Assembly (NCBI GenBank): GCA_013397455.1
Contig: VYZB01000211.1
Coordinates: 1,075,796 to 1,139,795 of the forward strand
Direction: 5' to 3'
DNA length: 64,000 nucleotides
DNA from: Crotophaga sulcirostris
Lineage: Eukaryota > Chordata > Aves > Cuculiformes > Crotophagidae
Positions 34,949 through 47,215 of this stretch are shown here, piece by piece. The notes beneath the pieces are model-generated. The model was not told the DNA's origin. It did no database searches and worked only from the letters and a program-made list of their open reading frames with translations. The translations under genes and the position numbers were made by a program. Every line of letters begins with the position of its first letter. Within the stretch, counting starts at the first letter, position 1.

Positions 34949-36591
34949 AACCTCAGATATTATATCAAATCCCTCTGTATGTTACTTGGTGTAACTAGGG
35001 TTGAAGTATAAAGGTAGAAACATACATTAGAAGTGTGAGTTATATGCAGACTATTAATATAAACAGACTTCACTTTATTGTTAAAACCACAGGGAGCTCT
35101 ACCTTCTATAGCTGCCTTTCCGTTTGTCTGTCCTCACTTGTGCAGCTGGCCTGAGCCAATAGAACTGCTATTCTAAATAGCACCAATAAAGCTGTAAATC
35201 CCCATGTGAATGTGTGACGTCTCCACAACCAAAAATTTTCACCCATGAAAGTTGTTTCCAATTTTTAATAGAAGAAACTATGAATATGTTTTTGTATAAT
35301 TCACAGTTCTCCACTCACTAAAGCTACGTAGAAGCCCTGATGAAATTTATCATTGAACAAGATTTTTAGATCTCCTAAGCACACTAACATGACAACTGAG
35401 TTTGCTAAGAAAGCCCAATGCTCCTTAAGTAAAACTGAAAGGAAGCTGTAGCACCTCTGCTTAATGATAGCAAACAGAAAACAGTAAGAGAGCACTTGAC
35501 GTTGAAAATTTAATTTTCGTCACCATGTATTTATCTGAGCTTAGCTCCCACTCTTGGCTGATAAGGAATAACTAATCATGATTTAAGCATTTCTTCAAAC
35601 CTAGCAACCTGTTGAACAGCTTCTTAATGTGCCTATCAATCACTTGGAGATAAGGGTAGTTTGCACTCATAATAGGTAGTTGTAAAAATAAATAGAAGTT
35701 ACTATAACTAGTTCAATCAACAATGGGATCTTTAAGGTCAGAGTGGAAATAATCAAACAGTAAGTATGAATAGGCTGTAATTTTTCTGATTAACAAATGT
35801 TTTCCTTGTCATGTGATCTTGAGAGCTGCTCTTAGCTTCTTAGAGGACTAAAATACATTTCAGAATGTATGTATTTACATTAGGGGGTTAAACAAACACA
35901 TGCGCATACCAGTTACTTTCTAAAGCTATCTGTGCATGTAAAGGGGTTTTTTATTTTTAAAAGTATCTTCATCCTGAAGTTAAATTCTCTACAGACCACT
36001 CTACAAAGCATCCTGGATAAAAAAAAAGGGAAATCTAATAACGTGTAAAAAGTACTGCGGAATGCAAACTACAAGTTACTGACATACAAAATAAACATAT
36101 TACTCACATCTCTCCAATACAGCTGAAAATATAACAGCCAACAGGAACATATTACATCTCAGCACCAGTTGCTGATCAAAATAACAGTGTCTGTATATAG
36201 CTAGTAGTTGTGTGAAAGGAATGAGAGAACTAAATCTATATCTGTATACGCATCTAATCAATGATATCCATAACCTGAAGACTGAGGAGACATTCACTCT
36301 GGCTTTATGAATCCAAAATAGATACTCTAATCATCTGCTGGAGGTGCCTATCTTAGTCAAGATTATATAAAGGTCACAAGCCCCCCCACTTTAGGTATTT
36401 TAAATTGCAAGTGTAGGTGATGTGAATATAGCTTTCTTCTGTCCTCAGACGTTGCCTGTATAAAAATACAAGGTCTTCCTCTATACCCTGTGATAATCGA
36501 TGCAGTGATTTCAGACAAAGGTAAACATGTCTGTAGTTTGGAAACTGTACTCATATACACATTCATCTGAAAACATGTGCTCTTAAAAGAT
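34949..36591. other. AT-rich intergenic, nothing recognised
   Basis: AT-rich unique-looking DNA without repeats or coding signal between two CR1 copies. It is a possible non-coding conserved block, but that cannot be tested here. Confidence 0.5.
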
Positions 36592-36981
36592 ACAGAATCA
36601 CAGAATCAATCGGGAGGGAAGATGCCTTAGGAAGTCTCTTGTCCTACCTCCTGCCCAAGGCTGGGTGAGACTTAAACTCAGATTAGGTTGCTCAGGGCTT
36701 TATTTGGTTGGGTATTGTAAGCTTCTAGGCGGTGATTATCTTCACAGTGATTTTTTTTTTTATTTGATTTGTAGAAACTCAGAACCTCCTCTTTTTTTAG
36801 TTTGAGACCTCCACCTCTTGTTTTCCTGCCTTGCACTACTGTGAGTTGCCTGGCGCTATCTCTTTGTTGGCCTCCATGTAGATAATAGGGAATTCTGCTG
36901 GCTCTCATGGCAGCCGTCTCTTCTCCAGGCTAAACAAGCTCCACTCCTTCATCTTCTCCTCACAGGACAAGCGCTCCAGGT
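36592..36981 (-). mobile_element. Old CR1 LINE fragment (divergent subfamily)
   Basis: Minus strand. It begins with AGAATCACAGAATCAA and contains a degraded 3' body and the block CTCTTCTCCAGGCTAAACAAGCTCC…CACAGGACAAGCGCTCCAGG. It is clearly more diverged than the ATTCTATG-type copies and includes an internal T-run at about 36751-36760. Confidence 0.8.
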
Positions 36982-38867
36982 GGAATTAAATTGCTGCTGT
37001 CAAATAATCTCTGTGTTGACAAGAAACCTCAACATATTTGCTCTATCAGTTGGTTACTTCTTCTAACCTTGTTCATTCAGTCATAAAAAGAGTGGCAGGA
37101 CTTGACAACTCTCTGGAACCTTACATGGTTATTTCATGTCAGCCTTTTCTCCCTGAAGAGGAAAGTGCCCAGTTCATTACAAAGTAGCACACAAAATTTG
37201 GTCTGATTCTGCAAAACAATGAGCACCCACAACTTCTGTATATCTAATGCGTCCCAGTAGCCAGTCCTTTGTCAAATACAATGAGGGGGTTGGCTATTTG
37301 GTGTGTTTCAGTATTGAAAAGAAAAAAAGCAGTCAGGAAAGGAGGAACTACCAAGGAGCATTCTAGACAAAAATTTGCTTAAAGACCACAGACAGGATGA
37401 GATTCACTGATGTCTCGGAGGAGCAGGCAGGACTTCAAATACCATGTTGTCATCTTAAAAAAAACCCAAAGCTTTTCCAGAACAGCAGATGGTATGGAAC
37501 TCACTTTATTTACCACACAAGATCTGAATACATTTCATTTAAGGAAAAGAGATGTAATAAATGAGATGCTGCAACTACCTATCAGTCACTTTGATCTATT
37601 TTGACTCATCTCTTTTAATTTGAACATAAATAGGAATACAGCAACAATAGCTTCCTCAGGATTTGATTAAAGAAAACAGAACATAACAAAGAGATGAGCA
37701 AATCTCCAGTATTGCTGGGACACTTGTTTTCAACAAATCATGCATTTTTTTGTTCAGGGGTCTCAGGCTGAGAATCCTCTTGATGTCTTAGTAGATTGTT
37801 CCACTCATTTACTACTCTGATAGCTGAAAAAAAAATTAAAAGGTGCATCTATTCCCTGAACACAGCAGTTAGTGAAAATGTGTTCACTCAAAGGGATCAA
37901 AATGGATTTGTAGATGAATTTTCCAAGTTATTGCTTAGATCTCATTTGTAGGAGTGTTTGTATGTGTGTTTGATTTAAAACCAAGCCTGTTAATGTACAT
38001 TTTTTTTCATTTCATAAACTTAATCAAACCCGTAAGTCAAATTAAGTGGGAAATTATGAATATGTCTCTAGGGACACTCATAAATGCAAAACATTGGCTT
38101 TAAATAATAAGAACTTTGGAAAGCATGCTAAATAAACTTATCAGTATTCATATAAAGCCAGTCAGGTGCCTAGTAACATAATTCTAAAAAATGTCTTCCC
38201 CTTTGAGTCCTTAACTACTTGTACGATTGTGAATGACATAATGTAAAATATTGCATTATTCTGGCTTATTAAAAATATATTTTTTTGAGCCTACAGTAAG
38301 GGGTGACTTTCTGTGCCAGCAATGGCTACAGTGTAACAGTTCTTATTTCAGTGAAACAGCCCAGCATCGATGATGTTTGAAATCTTATGAGGTGCAAGTT
38401 TAAAAGTTTAAAGCTTTTCCATAAATGCTGATCATAAGGAAATGGATTAAAAAAATATATATAGAACTCGTTGAACTTGTCTTTATTTGAAACTGGAAGG
38501 ATTACACCCAACAAAGCCTTTTGTTTTAAAGTAGCCATCTCAACAGCAGTGAAAACAGATTGGTTTACTTGAAGGGCCACTGACAAATCAGGGGAATCAA
38601 ACCCCTGTGACTTAAGACAGTATGCTTCAATGTCTGAACTATGTGTGTGATATCATCTGCTCCTCTTGTTCATTCCACCCTCTCATCCTGTTGCCTCCAT
38701 CAAGCTACCATTCAATCGAAGAAGGCATAGAGTAAGAGAGAGAAATCCCCTTCCTAGCATTTCCACCCAAGTTGATTGAGTTCCCCATTGGAGACCTGAG
38801 TGCAGGAACGTGGGTAGGGACTCTGTGGAGCTCAGACCTGTGCTTCTGGGGAGGCATCTGGCTGGCA
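36982..38867. other. Intergenic, nothing recognised
   Basis: AT-rich DNA without recognisable genes or repeats. Confidence 0.5.
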
Positions 38868-39402
38868 TGTTTTCCTGTCTTCAGATGGGATAGGGTTAAT
38901 TTTCTCCCTAATAACTAGTATAGTGCTGTGGGTAGGATTTAATATGAAAATAATGTTGATAACATACCAGTGTTTTTAGTTGTTGCTAAGAAGTGCTTAT
39001 ACTAAGTCAAGGACTTTTCAGCTTCCCACACTCTACTGGTGAGCAAGTGCACAAGAAACTGGGAGGGAACATTGCCAGCACAAGTGACCCAAACAGACAA
39101 AGGGATATTTTGTGCCATACCATGCCATGCTCAGTATATAATCTGGGGGGAGGATTGTCCAGGGGGGCAATCGCTGCTCAGGAACAGGTTGAGCATCAAT
39201 CCTTGGGTTATGAGAAATCATATTATATATTGTATTATTAGTACTACTAATGTTGTTACTAACTCTCCCCTCTGCTGTCCTATTAAACTGTTTTTATCTC
39301 AGCTTGTGAGTTTTACTTTTTTTCATTCTTCTCCCCATCCCACTGGGGATTCATAGAGTGGCTGTGTGGTGCTTAGTTACCAGCTGGGGTTAAACCGGAA
39401 CA
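38868..39402 (+). mobile_element. Probable solo LTR of an avian endogenous retrovirus (ERVL-like)
   Basis: About 530 bp starting near TGTTTTCCTG (or TGTCTTCAG at 38876) and ending GGGGTTAAACCGGAACA. The body contains phrases I recall from a common bird LTR: GCTTATACTAAGTCAAGGAC and GTGTGGTGCTTAGTTACCAG. It carries a TATA box (TATATAA, 39135-39141) and a polyadenylation signal (ATTAAA, 39282-39287) about 140 nt downstream, in proper LTR order. No gag, pol or env sequence flanks it, so it is a solo LTR. Subfamily and class are from memory; a target-site duplication is not evident. Confidence 0.78.
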
Positions 39403-40083
39403 TGCATGGAGACATTTTCTGCACCACTGGTTGAAAAAAATGAGATGACTCCCCTTAAACAATTGTAGAAATCAAACTACAAATTAACTAACTTCTTTTT
39501 TGAAGGATTTTTATGGAAAACATGTGTGGTCTTGAAATCATTGTCTGACAAAATCACCACAAATCTGAAGGAATATCAATTAATGAGTGAGACTATGCAA
39601 ACTGGCTGGATATTTCCTGTTTCAAAGAGCTCCTCCAGCTAAAATGAGGGCCTTGTTCATGCAGGTTGTGGGTACGCAAATTCAGGGGTCGAGTCAGGTG
39701 CCTGAGCTTAGGTGTCTAGTGCCATTTGATGAACATGAGATGTTTGGTGCCATTGAACATCTCGGGACAGCCAGGGCAATTGTCTGGGGCTGGTCAATAG
39801 GGCACAGGACTGCTGGGATGTTTTGGAGGCCACATGAGATACCTCACAGCACCTTGGAAATCACTGGAGACTAGAGTCCAGGCAACTGAACTGAGCCCTA
39901 AAGAACAGTTGAAACAGGTGAGATTCAACTCCAGGTTGTAGACGCCTAAAATGTCTGAACTGACTGTATATTTCAGGTTTTATAGATGAGTGGTTATACA
40001 GAGTTTTGAATTTTTTGCTGTCTAGAACTACCTGAAAGGTAGCAGCGAGGTGGTTGCTGGTCTATTCTCCCAAGTAACAAGAG
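39403..40083. other. Intergenic, possible old repeat
   Basis: No gene. The stretch 39590-39960 has phrases such as GTGCCTGAGCTTAGGTGTCTAG and GTTGTAGACGCCTAAAAT that resemble degraded old bird repeats, but I cannot assign a family. Confidence 0.35.
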
Positions 40084-40330
40084 GTTAGATTAGATTAGAT
40101 TAGGTTAGATTAGATATCGGGAAGACATCTTTTACTGTGAGGGCGATGAAGCACTGGAACTGTTTGCCCAGAGCAGTCAAAGCCCTGTCCCTGAAGGTGT
40201 TCAGGACCAGGCTGAATGAGACTTTGAGCAACCTGATCCAGTGGAAGGTGTCCCTGCTCATGGTAGGGGATTGAAACTGGCTGATCTTTAAGGTCCCTTC
40301 CGGCCCAAACAGTTCTATGATTCTATGATG
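40084..40330 (+). mobile_element. CR1 LINE 3' end with (GATTA)n expansion at its left edge
   Basis: Plus strand. A GATTA/GGTTA pentamer run at 40084-40113 leads into the CR1 word TTAGATAT and the normal 3' body (GAAGCACTGGAACTG, GATCTTTAAGGTCCC), then ATTCTATGATTCTATGAT. The pentamer run seems to have grown from the TTAGATTAGAT text native to CR1. Confidence 0.93.
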
Positions 40331-41941
40331 ATTTTTACTTTGCCAACTCAGTCATGAAGAAATGAAAACAAATTGAGACTTTCAGCTCATTAGTTTCTCG
40401 TGGACTTATCCATGAATGCTTGGGTTGTGTCTTTGTCATCTGAATTTCCAAATTTCTTCCTGTTCAATCTTTGCATAGGGTCAGGATTGCTGGGGTCCTT
40501 CTATTGGATGTGTGCAGGCAGTCATGGCAGAGGTGTCATCAAGGTTATCCATCAGACTGTGATTCCCAGTCAAAACTGAAAGGAAAAATTGGTCAGTGAA
40601 ATTTTCAAAAAATGAAAAACAATTTATTTAAATGATTCGGCAGGACACAAATTTTGGAACCCTGTTGAACACTGAGTTTTCCTATGACTTCAAACATTGG
40701 AAAAATGACATGTGTAGTCTTTTATAACTACGTACTTAATGCAGATGTGTTTAAACCTTTTCCAGAAATAAGTATATGAAATGTGACACCTTGACCAATT
40801 CCGTGTTTAAATGTCATTTTAAGTACTAGAAGTAGATACTGCTATACAGCAATGCGGTACTGTGGTGATGGGCTCTGAAAATATCTACAAAATATAAATG
40901 TGTTTATCCTGTTACAACAATAAGACGTGTCAGTTTGTCTTTTACAAGCCATGACACACAATCCAACGTTTTCCTACTATCTTATCTATTCTAGGTTTTG
41001 TGGCTGCACATAGTGGTAGGAAAAGGGCTTGTGTTTTTATCTAGGTACTAAACAAATTAAACGTAAAAATGATAGGACTTATACATAGCTTTGACAAGAA
41101 TAACATTCCGTTTTAGAAATGCTCAGGCATTTTCTGTTTTTGGGATAACTACTGACACTTTTAAGTGTTTTAACCCACATGATGAATACAAGAGATGCTC
41201 AAGGAGTGCTCAAAAGTTCCTTGATTTCCTTAAAGAAAAGATAACATCTCATTTAAGAGTAAAGTGTGCACATGTGTATACCTGCAGACACAAGGTTCTC
41301 TTACTAACATACGTGTTTCTGTATTTCCTGGTCGCATTGCTCCCAAGGAACAGAGACACCCGGTCTTCCATACCTGTGTGATCTGGAAAAGACTGTGTCT
41401 AGGCCGCTGATTGCTCAGGAGGTTGTGACATAGACGTATCCACAACTGGGACCAGCAACTACAACTTGAGGACACTGATGGGGATACGGGAGGCTTATCA
41501 GCAGCTAAATCTAATAACAAATTGGCCTTTCTTAGAGTGATGATTTGGGCCAGGTTGCGGCTGTTCTTTTCTGCAAGTTTTCTGATGGCTTGAGAATAAC
41601 AAAAATGGTTGCTTTGTTGTATACAACTGCAGGTTGCATTATTAATAAACACTGTGTTTTGACAATAAGTTTCACCAGAAATCAATGACTTAGGACCCAT
41701 GTATGCATCTACATATTTTTAATTTCATAAATTCAATTTTGGACACAATTTGCGATGGCCAACCCTCAAGCTGCAGCTGCAGAGATACCAAAAGTCTCAC
41801 TGCTACCCACACAGTTCATTTAAACAGTGTTCTCATGATGTCTTCTGTGAATGCTAATGAATTTTGGGGGAAAGAAGAAAGGATTTGAAAAAGACAGAGA
41901 AGGTGTTCCTCTGTATTCTTCGCATGTATTTCTTTGTACTA
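40331..41941. other. Intergenic, nothing recognised
   Basis: No gene or repeat was recognised. A 156-codon minus-strand open frame at 41230-41700 has no recognisable domain. Confidence 0.5.
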
Positions 41942-42103
41942 CATTGCCCAGAGAAGTCATCGATGCCCCTTCCTGGAGGTGTTCAAGACTAGGCTGGATG
42001 AGACTTTGAGCAACCTGATCCAGTGGAAGCTGTCCCTGTCCATGGCAGGGGTGTTGGAACTGGATGATCTTTAAGGTTCCTTCCAACCCTAACCATTCTA
42101 TGT
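41942..42103 (+). mobile_element. CR1 LINE 3' end fragment (short)
   Basis: Plus strand. It runs from CATTGCCCAGAGAAGTCAT through GAGCAACCTGATCCAGTGG and GATGATCTTTAAGGTTCC to AACCATTCTATG. About 160 bp, the shortest CR1 piece here, with almost no octamer tail. Confidence 0.92.
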
Positions 42104-43104
42104 GAGATGCCATCCCCGACTAACCAAAATATAAAACATTACAGTAGTTCTAACGTAATTGTCATCCTGACTTCCTCTCATTGAGATGAAATGACAAAAA
42201 TGTGCAGAATATATGAAAAAAGACCAAAAACTGGAGTCAAACATCTGCCTTCATGCTAGATGTTCCCACTTCTAAATTTAAACTATTATTTCCAAAATAC
42301 ATTTGCGAATATATTTCTTATTTAAAAGCAAAGAAAAATCCCCTGTATGGATAGGCTTCAAAACTCCCTAATTATTTCTGAATCTTATTACAGTCTGTCA
42401 GATAATTGTTTGATCTTTCACTCTTTTAAGTCAACGTCAAAAGTCTTACTGAGTTTAATGGGTTCAGAACTCAGGCTGAAGTAGGGAATTTTAAAAATAT
42501 AGACTCTTGGCACCAGGTACCAAAACATTTCTGAAGGCGTATAATGTTAAAAAGGCTTTTTAGCAGGCAACAGAGGAAATTTCTTTGAAGTTTTTCAGCC
42601 TATTGGGCATATGAATGTACAACAAGCACATAGTATGTTCATCCATTGAGGACTCTTTTAAAGTTTTAAATGATACAAATTCCAAAAGCTGTAAATGCTG
42701 GTTGAATCCTTTGTTTACTTTCACAGTTTTAAATATCCTTATTTTTCACAAAAACTAATGCACAGTTCTGTCCTGAAAACAGAGTAACCTCATTGAGACA
42801 ACTCCATTCTTTAACTTCTCTCTAGATTTGAACATCACTTTGTTGTTTTGAGAAGATGTTTTTCTAAGTGCAACTGGCTGAGTGGATTTTGAAACATAAA
42901 TTTGAGCAGGAATAGTTAAGAACTAACTTTACATTGGGATCTCACCATAGCACTTGATGCCTCTTTCATTACTGTTACATGAAAGCAAATTTATAGCAAG
43001 AACGTGCAATAGGCTTAGTGCCTCCTTGCAGTTGCCTCCCTGGTAGTTTCTGGTGATCTATGTAAAGAGGTGCTTGTTGCAGTCTGTGGCTCTATCTTCT
43101 TTAG
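42104..43104. other. Intergenic, nothing recognised
   Basis: AT-rich DNA without recognisable content. Confidence 0.5.
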
Positions 43105-43415
43105 CTACTTAGTGGTCCAGAAAGGTTATTGTTGAGACACAAATCTGCCTTGTGTCTACAACTGGAGCCATGCAGCACATATGTGAGGATACCCCACTGG
43201 CATTGTGGATACAAGGTACCTCCTAAAGGGGGAAAGCACACCTTTCTATGTCCTCCAGCAGTTTGCACTCTTCACAAGCATATTTTGCTGGGGACCTCAA
43301 AGCAGTCTGGGGTGTCTGTACAGAAATACGCTTTACATTGCCTGCTGGGTACAGATGTGTGGTGTCATGAGCCTAGGACAGACAATTAATATGAAATTGA
43401 TTGTTGTAAGGATGC
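43105..43415 (+). repeat. Unnamed dispersed repeat, copy A
   Basis: This segment aligns by eye with 57255-57490 plus 58405-58500. Shared words include CTTGTGTCT, AAGGTAC.TCC..AA.G.GGAAA, TATGTC.T.CAGCAGTT, CACTCT, and then GAAATA.GCTTT.CATTG and GGACAG.CAATT. The match is direct (same orientation) and interrupted only by CR1 insertions in the other copy. Family unknown. Confidence 0.7.
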
Positions 43416-45426
43416 TCCTAGAACCAAGCCGGATCTCATGAAATCAAACCCTGCTCCTCCCTCCTCTTTGCACCTCACCAGCTGGCAATATGAATGCCCT
43501 CAGTGTGGTAAATCACTTGAGAAACAAGGCAGGCGTCTGGTCTGTCTGTCTAGTTATGTAGTTTATCTCTTTGAATCTGTGGGGCAGCAATCTTATCTCC
43601 ATTTATGAGTAAAATCCTGTGGGATTCTCAGTTGAGTAACTTCAGGTCTTGTTTAGGTCTCTCACAGATTACACTTCTGGGACTGAGATCATAATACTTG
43701 CCGTGAGGACATCATAAACAAGGACATAGATAGATCCAACACAATATTCAACAAGTCACCAAAGTATAAATAGTGCCTAAAGTGGATTGCAGAATCATCC
43801 ACTGTATCTGAATTTGTTTGTGGAGTTAAGATTTAGGTGTTATTACAGTCAGGATACTGAAGTGGCTTGTATGTTCACTGGAACCCCATTCAAATTAATA
43901 AACAAACCTTAACTGGGCAAATTAGACTTGCAGTGTTGCCAGGAAAACAGTTTTAATGGAAGGTATGTCTTTAGAAAAAGGAATCTGAACTGGAATCCTT
44001 GGGTGTGAAAAAGCTACCCATCACACCTCAGAGAAATAGTCACTGCAGGCAGGAATGAAGTACATGTTCAAGGCTTGGTGATGGGACTCTGCTGGCTTGC
44101 GCTGGAAATTGTCTTCAGGAATCTAAGCTTTGCACTGCTGAAATCACTAAGAGAACTGATTGTGCGTTGTTTTTTTTTTTTTCTGGAAATAAAAATGCTT
44201 TGAAAATCTCTTTGCTAAAATTTTGCATGCCAAACTTTAACCTGGGACTGGTTTACCAGGCCAGAAGGAAGCCTCAATGTGTGTGCTTTGGTAAATGAAA
44301 TATCAAACTGCATGACAGACCCTATCATGGAGAGGACAGAAGAGTCCACAGTTACTGCACAATTGCCATAGCTGCCACAGGATCAAAAGTTGTGTAATGA
44401 TTGGAATAGGAGGATAGTTAACAAGTTTATATGGCACAAAGCAGTGCTTTGCAAAGCTACCTCTAAATGAGTCGGAAGTAGTCCATCTTCATGCAGCTTT
44501 CTCCTCAGACTGCTTTTTGGCAGGAGTAATTAATCCATATGAAGTGCTATGCTAATACAACTGAATTGTGTTCACTACCCACATTACATAGTTTCAAGTC
44601 AGGTTGATTATCTCTGCGTTAAACTGCAGTCCTGGCTGTGCCAGGGGCATCAAAATACCCTACAAAGGTGAGTCTTAAGATCTTGACTCTGCCTGCTCCT
44701 CTCAGAGAGAGTTCTCTTGCAGACAGTGGGAACTTAGCCTAAGGAGCCCATGACTGGGCCTCTAAACATTCAAGACCAGTATTTTGAATCATTGACTCTT
44801 TAGCTTGCCTCAGGATATTATGATAGTTTTCAAGGCTGGTTCCAATATAGCAATAAGCCACAACAACGTGTGTGTTAGTATGCAATTGGTGCATGCCCTC
44901 AGTGCATTGGCTTGGAGCCTTTACCACCCAAGAAGTATTCCTGAAGTGATCCAAAGCCTACTGAAATCCGTGGAAAACTTTCTATTGACTTCAGTTGGCT
45001 TTCATTTCCATTTAATTCAATGGGCTTTGGATTGGCCCCAGGGATTTCCATCCCTCATGCAAGGACTGTTTGCGTGAAATAATCATTAGATAAAATATAC
45101 AAACAACTCTTGGAACAAGGACCAACACCTAGGATTCCTCTCCTTGGCGGTGGATGCAGAGTCATACCCCTTATTACTTTCTCTCTCTCTGGCTCCCTGT
45201 TTTTGTTTTTGTAGTATAGCTTGGCAACTTCAACACAGCAGTGGCTGTAGCACTCCCTGAGGACTTGGAAGATGGGTAGCAGAACCTCTCCAGATGGGAA
45301 ACTACCATAAGCTTCTTATCACCCACCATTCATGAATGCCCTAGCTGCTGGATTGTTGTATACAAAGTGGTTGCTGGCAGCTCCTCCTTTGGCTATGTTT
45401 TACAAAAAGTGGTATGAGCCACCGTG
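43416..45426. other. Intergenic, nothing firm
   Basis: No gene. Around 44975-45030 there is text (ATTGACTTCAGTTGGC … GGATTGGCCCC) resembling the tail of very old amniote dispersed repeats. A 13-T run lies near 44170. Confidence 0.45.
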
Positions 45427-46229
45427 TTCTTTAATCACTATTTGTATGGAGGCAGATGGATCCAGATAATGTGTAGGACGCCTTAGGAAAGACCAATGGC
45501 CCAAAGTTCCTCACACTGTGGATCCTAGTGAGGCTGAGGCTTGAGCAGGGGCCAAGATTCTCAGTTCTGTCACAGGGGAAATATGCTTGGGGCATGATTC
45601 TAGGTGTGTGTGTAACTTCCTGAGTCAAAACAGCAAGAATTTGTGGAAGTGAGGTGCCTGTGGTGGTACTGGGAAGTTACAGGAAAGAAAACTTGGATGT
45701 AGTTGCTCACGCGCTGATTAAGCCCCACATTGCAAGCTTCTCCCAGACCTGGCCCAAGTTACTCATCATCACAGAGAGTTCAGCATATTCAGCACTGCGA
45801 CAACAAACACAAAGCCTTCTCCATGCATGGCCTAGCTCAGGCTTTCAAGTTAGTGCCTATGGCACTAGAATCTGGGTACATACTCAGTTTTGCTTAACCT
45901 CCTGTTGAAGAAAAAGAGCAATGGAAAGCCAAGAGTCTAATTCCAAATAAAAACTCTAGGATTCAGGGTTATCAGGAAGCCTTATTCAGGTATTACTCTG
46001 ATACTGAAATTCATTTTTATTGTGGAATTTATTGGGAACTTCTTGATGAGTAAACTTTGATAATTGGTGCTGCGAAGGTTGTAGAGACGATAAGATCTGA
46101 GGTTACAGAAATGTGGTAGCTGTTTGGTGGTCATACAAGCAGAGTGGTATTTCCACAGCGAGATTACTAAAAAATGTCCCAGTAGGAAAGGAATTAAAAT
46201 GCTCGGAATTCTTTAATCACTATTTGTAT
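45427..46229. repeat. Exact 21-bp direct repeats bracketing ~761 bp
   Basis: An identical 21-mer (beginning TTCTTTAATC, ending TATTTGTAT) occurs at 45427-45447 and 46209-46229, and identity stops at both edges. The 761 bp between has no poly(A) tail, terminal repeats or recognisable coding content. It looks like a target-site duplication around an old insertion, or a small duplication; the element itself is not identified. Confidence 0.75.
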
Positions 46230-46820
46230 AGAGCAATAATTTAATAAATGTGTTGCTGATATACAGATGAGTTTTTTTCACATAATTTCATCTATAGGCA
46301 TATTGGTCAGCATATTAACCGAGAAACAATTATCCAATAGTGTCTAGGTAATGTGTAGTTAACAATTAATGTGCTGTTAATAATAGTTAATGTGTACTGT
46401 TTAGTTAAATACACACTCATTAATCACAACAGAGCAAACTACAATGCTAAATATTATTGTATCAGTTTATTGCCAGCTTGGACAGTGGTGTTAATTATAG
46501 GCCAGATGTTGACAATCTTGCTCAGATCACGGAGTTACTTGTCCCATCAGTAGCCTCAGGGGATATTTCTGCATTCACTCTGAGATGCTCCCTGAGGCTG
46601 CTCCCAAGACCACACGTACTGAGTCCATCTCTCCACTAGTAAATTAAACCGTGCTGGGACACTGAAACTTAAGCCATCAGAGTCGTTGCTGACATGCCTT
46701 TGGCCTGGGCCATCAAGCTCTCCCCAAAACAATTCCCTGGCATGACTAGGTATTCAGCAGAGGCTAGGGACTGTTTCCAGATGGCCGTGTGAATGTGACC
46801 ACCCTGTTTTGGGGAATAAG
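46230..46820. other. Intergenic, nothing recognised
   Basis: AT-rich, with several TTAAT/GTTAAT words at about 46355-46400. No gene or repeat family recognised. Confidence 0.5.
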
Positions 46821-47215
46821 AGAAAAGACCTTTAAGATCATCAAGTCCAACCGTAAACCTAACACTGCCAAGTCCACCGCTAAACCATGTCCCTAAGTGC
46901 CACATCTGCATGTCTTTTAAATACCTTCAGGGATGGTGACTCAACCACTTCCCTGGGCAGCCTGTGCCAGTGCTTGACAACCCTTTTAGTGAAGAATTTT
47001 TTCCTAATATACAGTTTGAACCTTCCCTGGTGCAGTTTGAGGCCATTTCTTCTCATCTTATCACTTGTTACTTGGGGGAAGAGACAGACAGTTGTAAAGA
47101 ACAATAAGGTCTGTCCTCAGCCTCCTCTTCTCCAGGCTAAACAACCCCAGTTCCATCAGCTGTTCCTCGTAAGACTTGTGCTCCAGACCCTTCCTCAGCC
47201 CCATTGCCTGACGGT
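46821..47215 (-). mobile_element. CR1 LINE fragment (second subfamily)
   Basis: Minus strand. GACCTTTAAGATCATCAAGTCC and CTAAACCATGTCCCTAAGTGCC lead into GAAGAATTTTTTCCTAATAT, then CTCTTCTCCAGGCTAAAC and GACTTGTGCTCCAGACCC. The octamer tail is lost. It is the same subfamily as the inner copy at 57656-58102. Confidence 0.9.

Noticed and set aside
41230..41700. 156-codon minus-strand open frame as a retroviral or host gene fragment
   Set aside because: No convincing motif order or neighbouring retroviral sequence; likely chance.
45851..45867. 7-bp-arm hairpin TAGTGCC-TAT-GGCACTA
   Set aside because: Too short to stand out from chance in 64 kb.
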